Shown here piece by piece: positions 26,138-35,697 of a stretch of DNA of 64,000 nucleotides. Numbering within the stretch: the stretch's first letter is position 1; every line of letters begins with the position of its first letter. Below the pieces are notes generated by a model. The model ran no database searches. It had not been told where the DNA came from and saw only the letters and a list, made by a program, of their open reading frames with translations. The DNA is from Nicoliella spurrieriana (lineage in GTDB: Bacteria; Bacillota; Bacilli; Lactobacillales; Lactobacillaceae), in assembly GCF_023380205.1 (NCBI RefSeq), contig NZ_CP093361.1:1454172-1518171 (forward strand), given 5' to 3'. The translations under genes were made by a program, and so were the position numbers.

Positions 26138-28783
26138 TTACTTAGCATCGTACCAAGTGGCCCCAAAGTGGCTGGCGACCTTAAGTGGAACGTGGAGTTT
26201 AACTGCTGAATCCATAATTTTGGGCACTAACTTTTGGAGCACTGGAATTTCTGATTCAGGAGCCTCAAAGACTAATTCATCATGAATCTGTAACAGCATG
26301 TTGGCTTGCATTCCTTCAATTGCCCTTTCCATATTAATCATGGCAATTTTAATGATATCGGCAGCACTACCTTGAATCGGTGAATTCATGGCAGTCCGTT
26401 CGGCAAATGACCGCAAATGGAAATTCCGGGAATTAATATCAGGTAAGTACCGTCTCCGGTGGGTAATCGTTTCTACGTAGCCCTGTTCATGGGCTTGTTT
26501 AACCGAATCCTGCATATACTTATGAACGTTTGGATATTCAGCAAAGTACCGTTCGATAAATTGCTTAGCGGCCTTTCTGGTGATTCCGGTATTTTTAGCT
26601 AGGCCAAAGTCACTGATTCCATAAACGATTCCAAAATTAACCGCCTTGGCTTGCCGCCTTAGCTCGGGCGTTACTTCGGCATTTGATTTTAAGCCGAAAA
26701 TTCGGCGAGCCGTTGATGCGTGAATATCATCATTGTGTAAAAATTCATCCTGCATGTTAGTGTCACCACTAATCGACGCCAATACCCGCAGTTCAATCTG
26801 CGAATAATCGGATGAGAAAATTTGCCAACCGGGATGGCTAGGCACGAACGCCCGGCGAATCTGACGCCCCTCTTCAGTCCGAATCGGGATGTTTTGCAGG
26901 TTCGGATCCACTGAAGATAGCCTCCCGGTCTGGGTCAACGTCTGTAAGTAACGGGTGTGGACCTTATTATCGTCTGGATCAATGACCTTTAATAATCCAT
27001 CTACATAGGTCGAAGCAATCTTACTTAACTGACGATACTTTAAGATGTTATCAACAATTGGTGCTTGGGGCGCTAATTGCTCCAAAACATCAACGGAAGT
27101 CGAATAGCCAGTCTTGGTCCGCTTAATAACCGGTAAGTTTAACTTATCAAATAGGATCGCGCCTAGTTGCTTGGGCGAACCGATATTAAATTCGGTCCCA
27201 GCTTCGTTATAAATCGCCTGTTCACATTCAGCAATCCGTTCGGAAAGCTTACTACCCATTTGCATTAGTTGATCGCGATTAACGGTAATCCCAGCAATTT
27301 CCATCCGGGCTAATACGAACGCAATCGGTAGTTCCAATTCGGTATATAACTTAGTTTGGTCATGCTCAGCTAGTTGGTCAAGCATCTTTTGCTTCAGGGT
27401 CGTAATCGCCAGCGCCTTTGCAGCCAGGTGGTTGAATAATCTGTCATCATCATCTGGAATCGACCGCTTGGCACCCTTTCCATAAACTGCTTCGTCACTT
27501 TTGACGTGGTAGTAACCATGTTTACTTGCGACCTTGCTTAAATCATTACTATTATCATTGGTATTTAATAAGTATGAGACCAATAACATGTCAAAATCAA
27601 CGTGATTAAGCTCAATTCCCAAGCGATGTAAGCCTACGTACGCCCGCTTAGCATCGAAGAGCGCAACGGTCGTTTTAGCATCGGTTAGGATTGATTTCAA
27701 CGGGGGCTGTTTTAAAAGTGCAACGTTTCTCGAAACAAAACAATGTTGCTCATCACTGATCACAAAGCCCACAAACGGTGCGGTGTGATAATTATCGCCA
27801 TCCATCGCTAAATAAAAGGTCACCTGCGAGCCCAACTCATTAACGGCTGTTAGATTCTCATCATCCAAGCGGGTAAATTCGATTTTAGGCGTTTGCTCAT
27901 CTGCAGAGGCGCCCATTTCACTTAAAAACTTGCGGAAGTTCATCTGTTGATAAAATGCAGTTAATTCCTTGATTTGATCACCCTGGTAGGCTAAATCAGC
28001 GACCCCAATTGTAAGTGGTGCATCCCGATCAATGGTGGCCAAGCGTTTCGATAGCAATGCTTGATCATGGTCTTCAATCAAGTGCTCCTTTAATTTCTTA
28101 GCGGTAATTTCATCAAGATGTTCATAAAGATTTTCAATCGAGCCGAACTGCTTAATCAATTTGTCAGCAGTTTTTGGGCCGACCTTGTTCACCCCAGGAT
28201 AATTATCAGAAGAATCCCCCTGCAGACCCTTAACGTCAATAATTTGCTGCGGGGTAATCCCCATCGTTTCTTTAACGGATGCGGCAGTATAGTGATCGGT
28301 TTGACTGACCCCCGTCTTTGAAATGCTAACGGTGGTCCGGTCGGAACATAATTGGGTCAAGTCACGATCCCCGGTCACGATCGTCACCAGATAACCATCG
28401 GCCTCTGCTTGTTTAGCAATCGTACCGATAATATCATCGGCCTCATAGTTAGGGAGTTGGTAGCTCTTAATGCCCCGGGCAGTTAGTAGTTTTTTAATAT
28501 ATGGAAATTGTTCAATCAATTCATCGGGCGTTTTGCGGCGCCCACCCTTATATTCCTTGAACATTTTGGTCCGAAAGGTCACCTTACCGGCATCGAATGC
28601 AGCTAGTGCAGCGGTCGGTTTCACTACGGATAACATATTGTCCAACATGGTGTTAAAACCATAGATAGCACTAGTGTGGAGGCCATCTTGATTGGTAAAA
28701 CGATCAACTGATTGGTAAAGAGCATAGAACGCCTTAAAAGCAATGCTATTTCCATCAATTAACAGTAGTCTCTTCTCAGCCAT
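26138..28783 (-). CDS. polA: DNA polymerase I
   Basis: An 881-residue PolA with three parts: 5'-3' exonuclease (about 1-290, with DGNSIAFKAFYAL and VTGDRDLTQL), a 3'-5' exonuclease-like domain (about 310-470) and the polymerase domain (about 480-881). Polymerase motifs are A SSDYSQIELRVLA, B RRQAKAVNFGIVYG and C LLQIHDELVFEAP. In the exonuclease-like domain the DxE pair of E. coli is not preserved (FYLAMDGDNYH), so proofreading is probably inactive, as in Bacillus relatives. It heads the polA-mutM-coaE-nrdR-dnaB-dnaI series. Confidence 0.97.
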   Translation of the reverse strand: MAEKRLLLIDGNSIAFKAFYALYQSVDRFTNQDGLHTSAIYGFNTMLDNMLSVVKPTAALAAFDAGKVTFRTKMFKEYKGGRRKTPDELIEQFPYIKKLLTARGIKSYQLPNYEADDIIGTIAKQAEADGYLVTIVTGDRDLTQLCSDRTTVSISKTGVSQTDHYTAASVKETMGITPQQIIDVKGLQGDSSDNYPGVNKVGPKTADKLIKQFGSIENLYEHLDEITAKKLKEHLIEDHDQALLSKRLATIDRDAPLTIGVADLAYQGDQIKELTAFYQQMNFRKFLSEMGASADEQTPKIEFTRLDDENLTAVNELGSQVTFYLAMDGDNYHTAPFVGFVISDEQHCFVSRNVALLKQPPLKSILTDAKTTVALFDAKRAYVGLHRLGIELNHVDFDMLLVSYLLNTNDNSNDLSKVASKHGYYHVKSDEAVYGKGAKRSIPDDDDRLFNHLAAKALAITTLKQKMLDQLAEHDQTKLYTELELPIAFVLARMEIAGITVNRDQLMQMGSKLSERIAECEQAIYNEAGTEFNIGSPKQLGAILFDKLNLPVIKRTKTGYSTSVDVLEQLAPQAPIVDNILKYRQLSKIASTYVDGLLKVIDPDDNKVHTRYLQTLTQTGRLSSVDPNLQNIPIRTEEGRQIRRAFVPSHPGWQIFSSDYSQIELRVLASISGDTNMQDEFLHNDDIHASTARRIFGLKSNAEVTPELRRQAKAVNFGIVYGISDFGLAKNTGITRKAAKQFIERYFAEYPNVHKYMQDSVKQAHEQGYVETITHRRRYLPDINSRNFHLRSFAERTAMNSPIQGSAADIIKIAMINMERAIEGMQANMLLQIHDELVFEAPESEIPVLQKLVPKIMDSAVKLHVPLKVASHFGATWYDAK

Positions 28784-28852
28784 TTCATTCTCCTTAGTAA
28801 TTTTAATTCGAAATAATCCACTTAATATTATATAACAATTTTCAGCAATTGA

Positions 28853-28896
28853 AAAAAGGAGCCCCCCGATAATTTAATTATCGAAGGCCTCCCCTA
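28853..28896 (-). terminator. Terminator of the BAX-inhibitor-like gene
   Basis: A long hairpin with inner arms CGATAAT/ATTATCG and outer arms GGAG/CTCC, followed by a T run on the minus strand. It separates this gene from polA. Confidence 0.82.
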
Positions 28897-28908
28897 AATC
28901 GGTAACGA

Positions 28909-29604
28909 TTAGTTCCGATTATCACCAGCACCAAAGATTTGTAATAAACTAAGGAACAGGTTAATGAAATTCAAGTACAACATTAATGCGCCACCAATGG
29001 CAACGCCGTTAGCTGATTCGCTATTTCCATTTTGGTTGTAGAACTGCTTTAGCATTTGAGTATCATAAGCAGTTAAACCAGTGAAAACGACCACCGTCAC
29101 GATGGAGATGATCCATGATAACATCCCTACGTGTAGGAAAATATTAATCAAGGATGCAATAATAATGGCGATCAAAGCGCCAGTTAAAATGGTTCCCATC
29201 TTAGCTAAGCTGCGCTTTGTAATGAATCCATAAACGCTCATTGCGATAAATAGACTGGCACTAGATACGAATGCAGCAACGATGGAGGTATTGGTGTAAA
29301 CCATCAAGATGTTCGAGAACACGAATCCGGTCATTGCCGAATAAATAAACAATAACGCTAGTCCCAATCCAGAAGAACGTAATGCAGCCCCCTGGATGAA
29401 AAATGGAATGATTGCCCAGACGATCATCAAGACAATTGCAGAACCACCTGACATCGAAATCCCATTTTGAACCACTAAGAAAGCGACTAATGCGGAAATT
29501 AAGATCGATGCACCCATCCAACCATAAACTCGAGCGAAGAATGAGTTAACGCCAACTGCGTTGTTAACCGCTCTTCTTTCCGTTGGTTGATCAAAATTAT
29601 TCAA
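28909..29604 (-). CDS. BAX inhibitor-1 / YccA family membrane protein
   Basis: A 231-residue protein with seven hydrophobic segments between about residue 25 and the C-terminus. The family pattern FARVYGWMGASILISALVAF is at the start, and the conserved acidic pair region appears as TGLTAYDTQMLKQFY near the end (the Asp is the pH/calcium-sensing position in the YetJ family). Its function is not settled; relatives leak calcium. Translation starts at TTG (29602-29604) behind AGAGGGA. Confidence 0.88.
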   Translation of the reverse strand: MNNFDQPTERRAVNNAVGVNSFFARVYGWMGASILISALVAFLVVQNGISMSGGSAIVLMIVWAIIPFFIQGAALRSSGLGLALLFIYSAMTGFVFSNILMVYTNTSIVAAFVSSASLFIAMSVYGFITKRSLAKMGTILTGALIAIIIASLINIFLHVGMLSWIISIVTVVVFTGLTAYDTQMLKQFYNQNGNSESANGVAIGGALMLYLNFINLFLSLLQIFGAGDNRN

Positions 29605-29688
29605 AAAATTCCCTCTTTTCTTTAAATCAAATTCAACTATTTAGACTATTATAGCAGACTAATTATTAATACTAAATCATTTTAACCA

Positions 29689-31020
29689 TTAATTTACGTT
29701 TGGTCGTAAATCATTTAGCAAATTCTCATAAATTTTTTCATACTTTTGAATGTCGCCGGCACCCATGAAAATAATCACCGCATTTTGATAGTCAAGTAGT
29801 GGGGAGACGTTCTCCGCTTGGATCAAGCCCCCATCCTTTGTGATCTTATCAAAGAGGTCTTGACTAGATACGTTCCCTGATTTTTCACGGGGGGAACCAT
29901 AAATCTTAGTCACATAGACCTTGTCAGCCTTGCTAAGGCTCTTTGCGAAATCATCCAAATAAGCAATCGTTCGACTAAATGTATGGGGTTGGAAGACCGC
30001 CACAATTTCCTTATTCGGGTATTCTTGGCGAGCAGCGTCTAACGTTGCGTTAATTTCTGATGGATGGTGAGCATAATCATCAATGATGATCATGTCAGCC
30101 ACTTTTCGTTGGGCGAACCGCCGTTTAACCCCCTTGAAGGTCATGAGCTCGCGTCTAATTTCAGCTAAGTTAACGTCTTCAAAATATGACACTGCAATCA
30201 CGGCTAGTGAGTTTAAGATGTTATGTTCACCGAACAACGGAATTTTAAAGTTCCCTAGATTTTGATCCTTGTGCATCACATCAAAACTGGAACCTTCAGT
30301 CGTTCGCTTAATATCAACCGCTCTAAAATCATCGGATTCACTAGTCCCATAGGAGTAAATGGGGACGTTCGCAGTTAGTTTAGTCAGGTTCGGGTCATCC
30401 CCCCATACAAAAATCCCCTTTTGAACTTGGTTAGCAAAGGTTTGAAAGGCATCGGTAACGTCTTCAATCCCCGTATAGTAATCAGGATGGTCAAAATCAA
30501 TATTGGTCATAATTGCATAGTCGGGGCTAGTAGCTAGGAAGTGGCGCCGGTATTCATCGGCTTCATAAACGAAGAACCGGGCGTCCGGAACCCCCTTCCC
30601 AGTTCCATCACCAATCAAATAATCCGTAGCTGAAATCCCGCTCAATACATGGGCCAATAAACCAGTGGTACTGGTTTTACCATGGGCACCAGCAATCCCA
30701 ATGCTGGTGTAGCCCTTGATCATTTCACCTAGCAATTGGTGGTAGCGATAAACGGTCAAGCCCATTTCACGCGCCCGGGTAATTTCTGGGTGGTCATCCT
30801 TAAAGGCATTTCCGGCAACAATGGTCAACCCGGCATGAATATTATCTGGATCGAATGGTAAGATCTTAATGCCAGCTTGTTCCAATCCCCGTTGGGTAAA
30901 CGTATATTGATCGATATCAGAGCCTTGAACCTGATAACCCTGGTCATGCAAAATCAGTGCCATTGCACTCATCCCAGTCCCTTTAATTCCAACAAAATGG
31001 TAAATCGTATTCTTATCCAA
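29689..31020 (-). CDS. murC: UDP-N-acetylmuramate-L-alanine ligase
   Basis: Adds the first residue of the stem peptide. The N-domain has [15 protein letters not shown], the central ATP-binding P-loop is [12 protein letters not shown] (about residues 110-121), and the C-domain has [10 protein letters not shown]. Its 443 residues are typical. Start is TTG (31018-31020) behind GGGGGAAG. It lies 77 bases downstream of the sftA gene, as in Bacillus. Confidence 0.96.
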   Translation of the reverse strand: MDKNTIYHFVGIKGTGMSAMALILHDQGYQVQGSDIDQYTFTQRGLEQAGIKILPFDPDNIHAGLTIVAGNAFKDDHPEITRAREMGLTVYRYHQLLGEMIKGYTSIGIAGAHGKTSTTGLLAHVLSGISATDYLIGDGTGKGVPDARFFVYEADEYRRHFLATSPDYAIMTNIDFDHPDYYTGIEDVTDAFQTFANQVQKGIFVWGDDPNLTKLTANVPIYSYGTSESDDFRAVDIKRTTEGSSFDVMHKDQNLGNFKIPLFGEHNILNSLAVIAVSYFEDVNLAEIRRELMTFKGVKRRFAQRKVADMIIIDDYAHHPSEINATLDAARQEYPNKEIVAVFQPHTFSRTIAYLDDFAKSLSKADKVYVTKIYGSPREKSGNVSSQDLFDKITKDGGLIQAENVSPLLDYQNAVIIFMGAGDIQKYEKIYENLLNDLRPNVN

Positions 31021-31097
31021 TTTAACTTCCCCCTATGTTATAACATCCCCCATATTAGCAGAAAAACTGCAACTAGTGGGACATAATCAACTAAATT

Positions 31098-33575
31098 TTA
31101 AAGATTTAATTTTTTAAAATCATCTTCCGTTAGGTAGACCTCCCGGGGCTTTGAACCGTGTTGCCCCGAAATGTAATTTTGCTGTTCCAAATCATCAATT
31201 AAGGTTGCCGCACGGTTGTAGCCAATGGAAAAGACCCGTTGTAACTTAGATGTGGAGACGGTCTTTTCCTTTGCGATATACGCTAAGACCTCGGGCATTA
31301 AGTCATCTTGTTGTTGGACCATATTGACCTTTTTCAACAACGACTTTGGATTAAACGCGTACTGCGGGGTCCCCTGGGTTCGGACCGCAGCGGTAACCTG
31401 TTCAATTTCTTCATTGGTAACAAAGGTCCCTTGAAGCCGCAGTGGCTGGCTCTTTCCGTTACCCAAGTAGAGCATGTCCCCACGGCCCAATAGTCGTTCG
31501 GCTCCAGCGGTATCAATGATCGTACGCGAATCGACTTGACTTGAGACCATAAATGCAATTCTAGTCGGGATGTTGTTCTTAATGGTTCCGGTAACGATAT
31601 CGACACTCGGCCGTTGGGTCGCTACGATTAAGTGAATCCCGGCTGCCCGGGCTTTTTGGGTGATTCTAACGATATAGTCCTGAACCTCGGTCGAAGCGAC
31701 CATCATTAAATCGGCCAACTCATCAATAATAATTACGATGTATGGCATCTTCAGCTGTGGTTGGTCACTTTCGACCGCCTTTTGGTTAAACTGTTCAATA
31801 TTTCTGGCTCCGGCTGCCGCTAGTTTTTCATAACGTTCATCCATTTCCTTAACCGCCCACTTTAGGGCGGCAGAGGCCTCGTTTGGTTCTGAAATTACGG
31901 GAGCCAACAGATGTGGAATATTATTATATGGCGCTAGTTCAACGGCTTTTGGATCGATCAATAACAACCGTAGGTCCGCCGGGGTCGACTTGTATAGTAA
32001 CGAGACTAACAAACTATTGATAAACACACTTTTCCCGGAACCAGTGGCCCCGGCAATCAATCCGTGCGGCATCTTAGTAATGTCAGTTACCTGGGGTTTC
32101 CCGGTCAAATCCACCCCTAGTGCAATCGTTAGCGGTGATTTAGCCTGTTGGAAACTATCGGCACCCAGGACTTCAGATAACATTACCGGACGGGGTTTCG
32201 GATTGGGAATTTCAACCCCGACCGTCGTGCGTCCTGGAATCGGTGCTTCAATTCTGATGTCCTTAGCGGCTAACGCTAGTTTTAAATCATCATTTAAATT
32301 GGTAATCTTGCTAACCTTGACCCCCAAGGCCAGCTTGACTTGAAATTGGGTCACGGTCGGGCCGTTGGTCCAATCAACGACCTCCGCATTAACGTGAAAG
32401 GCACTGAGCGTTCGGTCTAAGATTTCAGACTGATTTACGATCCAGTCATCAAGCGCAGCATCGTCGCGCCGTTGGGGTTCCTTTAGCATGGTAAACTTTG
32501 GAAACTGGTAGCCCTGTGAGTATTGATCACCGCTACTAAGCGTTTGGTGGTCAGGGTCACTTTCCCCCGGACCAATGTAGTGTTCAGACTCGTCGCTAGC
32601 TGGGGCATCGACCGTATCGGAAGCTGCCGCCACCGTTTGCGGCGAACTTGAATCACCATCGGCATGGCTGGAATCCGTAAGTGAATCGGATGCACTCGTA
32701 GACCGGTGTTCTATTACCCCGTCCTTAAAGAATTCGACGTCCTTTTGGGCATCAGTTTCATTATCTAAAATCGCTGATAGGGAATGCCCCAACCCATGCT
32801 TTGCTTGTGGCTTAGCTTTGGGTGCTTCAGAACTATTCGCCCGGTTAGCATTTAACTCCTCAGCGGCACTTGCAGAACCAACCGAATCACTAGCTGCTGA
32901 ATCGGCTGCAATAGACTGCCGATGCCGAGCAATGCGGGACCGCGCTTCCCCGCTTGAATTAGTGGCTGCCGAACGCTTAGGGGGTTCACCGCCAGCTACA
33001 TCCGAAGGCGCCGAATTTAATTCCGGTGCATTCAACCGGGCAGCAGTTACCTCATCATTAGCGGATGATTGATTCATTTTGGCAACTGCAGATTCAAACC
33101 GCTCAGCGTTGGGCTGTTCACTCTGTGGCACCCGTGGTTCGTCATTTTGGTAGGCGGCCCTATTTTCACTGGTTTCATCAACATCGTCAAATTGAATGAC
33201 ATCTGAATTAGCCCGGGTATTAATTCCATCATCAAATAGGACACAATCAGAATCGTGTTTATCTAGTTGTTCAATTAATTTCAAGTAGTAGCGGCCTAAT
33301 TTAGACTCTTCCAAATATTCATCACCAGTGATGCGACGAGCATAGTTACCACGGGGCTGAAACGCCTGGGTCAACTTTAAAATTGAATTTTCAGATTGGG
33401 GTTGAAAATGATCACCGGTCGTCCGAAAGTTTTCCCGATGGGTCTTGTTCCCGTTCAACGAATCAATTGGCGTCCGATGGGTCATTTTATTATTAGAATA
33501 GCTAGCTTGATCCTGATTTGCCTTTGGTTTTTGTAAAAAGCGCCGGTAAAACGCCGGTCCATCATAATGGTTCAT
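31098..33575 (-). CDS. sftA: Soluble FtsK/SpoIIIE-type DNA translocase (SftA-like)
   Basis: A DNA motor that clears chromosome DNA from the closing septum. The first 370 residues contain no membrane segment. They start basic and continue as a long Ser/Ala/Asp-rich low-complexity linker (about 130-350). The motor follows: alpha/beta domains (about 370-750) with Walker A GATGSGKS (509-516) and Walker B IIIDELADLMM, then a winged-helix gamma domain (about 760-825). Absence of the four-helix anchor and the ytpP-ytpR-x-murC context identify it with B. subtilis SftA rather than SpoIIIE. Confidence 0.9.
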   Translation of the reverse strand: MNHYDGPAFYRRFLQKPKANQDQASYSNNKMTHRTPIDSLNGNKTHRENFRTTGDHFQPQSENSILKLTQAFQPRGNYARRITGDEYLEESKLGRYYLKLIEQLDKHDSDCVLFDDGINTRANSDVIQFDDVDETSENRAAYQNDEPRVPQSEQPNAERFESAVAKMNQSSANDEVTAARLNAPELNSAPSDVAGGEPPKRSAATNSSGEARSRIARHRQSIAADSAASDSVGSASAAEELNANRANSSEAPKAKPQAKHGLGHSLSAILDNETDAQKDVEFFKDGVIEHRSTSASDSLTDSSHADGDSSSPQTVAAASDTVDAPASDESEHYIGPGESDPDHQTLSSGDQYSQGYQFPKFTMLKEPQRRDDAALDDWIVNQSEILDRTLSAFHVNAEVVDWTNGPTVTQFQVKLALGVKVSKITNLNDDLKLALAAKDIRIEAPIPGRTTVGVEIPNPKPRPVMLSEVLGADSFQQAKSPLTIALGVDLTGKPQVTDITKMPHGLIAGATGSGKSVFINSLLVSLLYKSTPADLRLLLIDPKAVELAPYNNIPHLLAPVISEPNEASAALKWAVKEMDERYEKLAAAGARNIEQFNQKAVESDQPQLKMPYIVIIIDELADLMMVASTEVQDYIVRITQKARAAGIHLIVATQRPSVDIVTGTIKNNIPTRIAFMVSSQVDSRTIIDTAGAERLLGRGDMLYLGNGKSQPLRLQGTFVTNEEIEQVTAAVRTQGTPQYAFNPKSLLKKVNMVQQQDDLMPEVLAYIAKEKTVSTSKLQRVFSIGYNRAATLIDDLEQQNYISGQHGSKPREVYLTEDDFKKLNL

Positions 33576-33644
33576 TTATCTTCACCCTTAATTAACGTTA
33601 ATTATTCAAATATGTAAAATCAGGAGTGACCAGCTCCTGACTAA

Positions 33645-34277
33645 TTATGAAAATAGATTTTGGGCCCGTGCAAAATCAAATTGAGTCCCAACTTGATAAT
33701 CATCGGGGAGAATTAATGCTCCTGGTTTTTGGGGTGCATTGGGAATCTTTAGTTCGCGTCCTGAACAAATCATCCCATCACTTTCAACGCCCTTCAATTC
33801 ACCAGGCCAGATTACTAGTCCACTTGGCATCATCGTTCCCACTTCGGCAACGACGACTTTAATGTCAGCTTGCATGTTAGGTGAGCCACTTACGATTTGC
33901 AGCGTTTTGCCATCCTGGACCTTAGTCTTGGTAATCTTTAGGTGGTCTGATTTAGGATGTTTTTCAACGGATTCCACATAGCCAACGACGAACTTAGGAC
34001 TATCATCGACACTCAATTGGTCATCAAAATCAGCCGCTTTTAAGGCCGCATTCAATTGATCAACGTCAGCGTGGTCTAAAGTCACCTGGCCGTTTTGATC
34101 CTTTAATTTGGGTAGGTATTTACTAGCATCAAAGAAGTTGTAACCTAATACCGTCCCGTCCGTGGCGGTAATTTTGACGATGGAATCACGTTTAGTGACC
34201 ACTTGCTCCTCAACATCTGGGTGCATTAATAAAACTAAGACATCCCCCATTTGGGATGGATTATAACTGGCTATCAA
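33645..34277 (-). CDS. ytpR: YtpR family tRNA-binding domain protein
   Basis: A 210-residue protein: an N-terminal DUF4479 domain (about 1-85) followed by an EMAP-type tRNA-binding OB fold (about 90-205) with KHPKSDHLKITKTKVQDG and GMICSGRELKIP. It resembles the N-terminus of PheT but stands alone. Function is unproved. The likely start is TTG (34275-34277) with GGGAC upstream; it is 19 bases after ytpP. Confidence 0.88.
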   Translation of the reverse strand: MIASYNPSQMGDVLVLLMHPDVEEQVVTKRDSIVKITATDGTVLGYNFFDASKYLPKLKDQNGQVTLDHADVDQLNAALKAADFDDQLSVDDSPKFVVGYVESVEKHPKSDHLKITKTKVQDGKTLQIVSGSPNMQADIKVVVAEVGTMMPSGLVIWPGELKGVESDGMICSGRELKIPNAPQKPGALILPDDYQVGTQFDFARAQNLFS

Positions 34278-34296
34278 TTTGTAACGTCCCTTCTGA

Positions 34297-34617
34297 TTAA
34301 TTTAATGATTCAATAAAGCTTTCCACTTGCGCTTGGGTCTTACGTTCCTTATTGACGTAGCGACCAATTTCTTCGCCATCTTCGAAGGCCACGAAGCTTG
34401 GAATCCCAAAAATATTTAACTCTGCTGCTAAATCGATGTTATCATCACGATCAACGGCCAAGAAGGTGTATTCGGGATGGTTAGCGACAATTTCTGGTAG
34501 TGCTGGTTTGATGACGGTACAATCAGGACACCAAGTGGCACTGAAAAAGAGCATGTACTTGCCGTTAGCAATTTTTTGTTTGAGTTCTGTTAGGTTCATT
34601 GGTTGTAATTCTTCCAT
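34297..34617 (-). CDS. ytpP: Thioredoxin-family protein YtpP
   Basis: A 106-residue thioredoxin fold protein with the redox motif WCPDC (about 29-33) and the cis-Pro loop in FGIPSFVAFEDG. Its substrate is unknown; the variant CPDC (instead of CGPC) is the YtpP mark. The start is the ATG at 34617 behind GGGAGGAAC; the frame extends further without a site. It begins the ytpP-ytpR-sftA-murC series. Confidence 0.9.
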   Translation of the reverse strand: MEELQPMNLTELKQKIANGKYMLFFSATWCPDCTVIKPALPEIVANHPEYTFLAVDRDDNIDLAAELNIFGIPSFVAFEDGEEIGRYVNKERKTQAQVESFIESLN

Positions 34618-34735
34618 TTGAATGTTCCTCCCTTGAAATTCTACGTTCATCATTATAACGTAATCATGAACAATTCGACAATTTTTGATTATAATAACAG
34701 TATAGCGTTAAATCCAATTGAAAGCAGGGATAATT

Positions 34736-35047
34736 TTGCAAATTAAAACTAAAATTAGACTTGGCATCGCAATCACAGCCGTAGCAGCGATTGAAGTCCT
34801 CAAAAGCGGCATTCGTGCCCGGGTCGAACACCGCATCTACCATCAAATTCATCAACAATTCGGCGGACAGACGATTTATGGGACCTGGCTACATCCAGAA
34901 TACCGCCTAATTGCTGAGGACTATTACCTAGGCGGCGTTAACATTGTTGATGGTCAAACGATCACCGAGTATCAATTTACCGCCAGCGGTAACGGGAAGT
35001 TAGTCGAGCTATACAAGACCGATTCCCACCAAATTAGTTCGTTTTAA
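34736..35047 (+). CDS. Small exported or membrane-anchored protein of unknown function
   Basis: About 103 residues, with an N-terminal hydrophobic helix (IRLGIAITAVAAIEVL) after a few basic residues. The exposed part has the pattern YGTWLHPEYRLIAEDYYLGGVNI. I do not recognise the family. B. subtilis has a small PepSY-like gene (ytzB) near ytpP, which is a weak positional hint only. The start is uncertain: TTG at 34736 has GCAGGG upstream, and another TTG lies at 34718. It converges on trmB and the two frames overlap by 14 bases at their 3' ends. Confidence 0.6.
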   Translation: MQIKTKIRLGIAITAVAAIEVLKSGIRARVEHRIYHQIHQQFGGQTIYGTWLHPEYRLIAEDYYLGGVNIVDGQTITEYQFTASGNGKLVELYKTDSHQISSF

Positions 35048-35678
35048 AATTAATTACAATTTTATAAATTGGCCCATTCTGACTGAACTTAGCCTCATAC
35101 TCGGTCTCAACGTTGTCTGCTTGTTCTGGACTATCGTGGAGATCAAGCGATACATATTCAAAATTAGTCCCAAATTGATTGAACGAAATCAATGAATATT
35201 CAAATAGCCCCCGGTTATCAGTCTTGAATTCAAGCTGGTGGCCATCCTTTAAGACTTCGCGATAACTCCCTAAAAAGGTGGATGAGGTTAAGCGCCGCTT
35301 TGCGTGCCGTTTTTTAGGCCACGGGTCGGAAAAATTAAGGTACATTTTATCAATTTCGCCAGCCCGAAAGAGCGTATTGACCAACGCCCCATCGGTCTCC
35401 ACTAGCTGGACGTTGGTTAATTGTGATTCGACTAACTTCCGTAATGCCACTGCAATCACTGATTCTTGTAATTCAATTCCAATGAAATTGATTTCGGGGT
35501 GGCGCTTGGCCATTTCAATAATGAATTGCCCCTTTCCAATTCCAATTTCAAGGTGCAGTGGTTGTTTTTTTGCAAACCGTTGATCCCACTTTCCGGCCCA
35601 TGCCTCAGCATCGGTAACGATCAGGGTTGGTTGTGATTCAATATAGGGCTTGGCCCATGATTTATGTCTTACTCGCAT
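35034..35678 (-). CDS. trmB: tRNA (guanine-46-N7)-methyltransferase
   Basis: Methylates G46 in the tRNA variable loop. The SAM site is LHLEIGIGKGQFIIEMAKRHP (about 39-59), the second acidic motif is INFIGIELQES, and the family signature YLNFSDPWPKKRHAKRRL is near 113-130. Its 214 residues are typical. The ATG at 35678 has an AAAGGAG site. It is 19 bases after ecsB. Confidence 0.96.
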   Translation of the reverse strand: MRVRHKSWAKPYIESQPTLIVTDAEAWAGKWDQRFAKKQPLHLEIGIGKGQFIIEMAKRHPEINFIGIELQESVIAVALRKLVESQLTNVQLVETDGALVNTLFRAGEIDKMYLNFSDPWPKKRHAKRRLTSSTFLGSYREVLKDGHQLEFKTDNRGLFEYSLISFNQFGTNFEYVSLDLHDSPEQADNVETEYEAKFSQNGPIYKIVINFKTN

Positions 35679-35697
35679 TGCGAACTCCTTTAATTGA

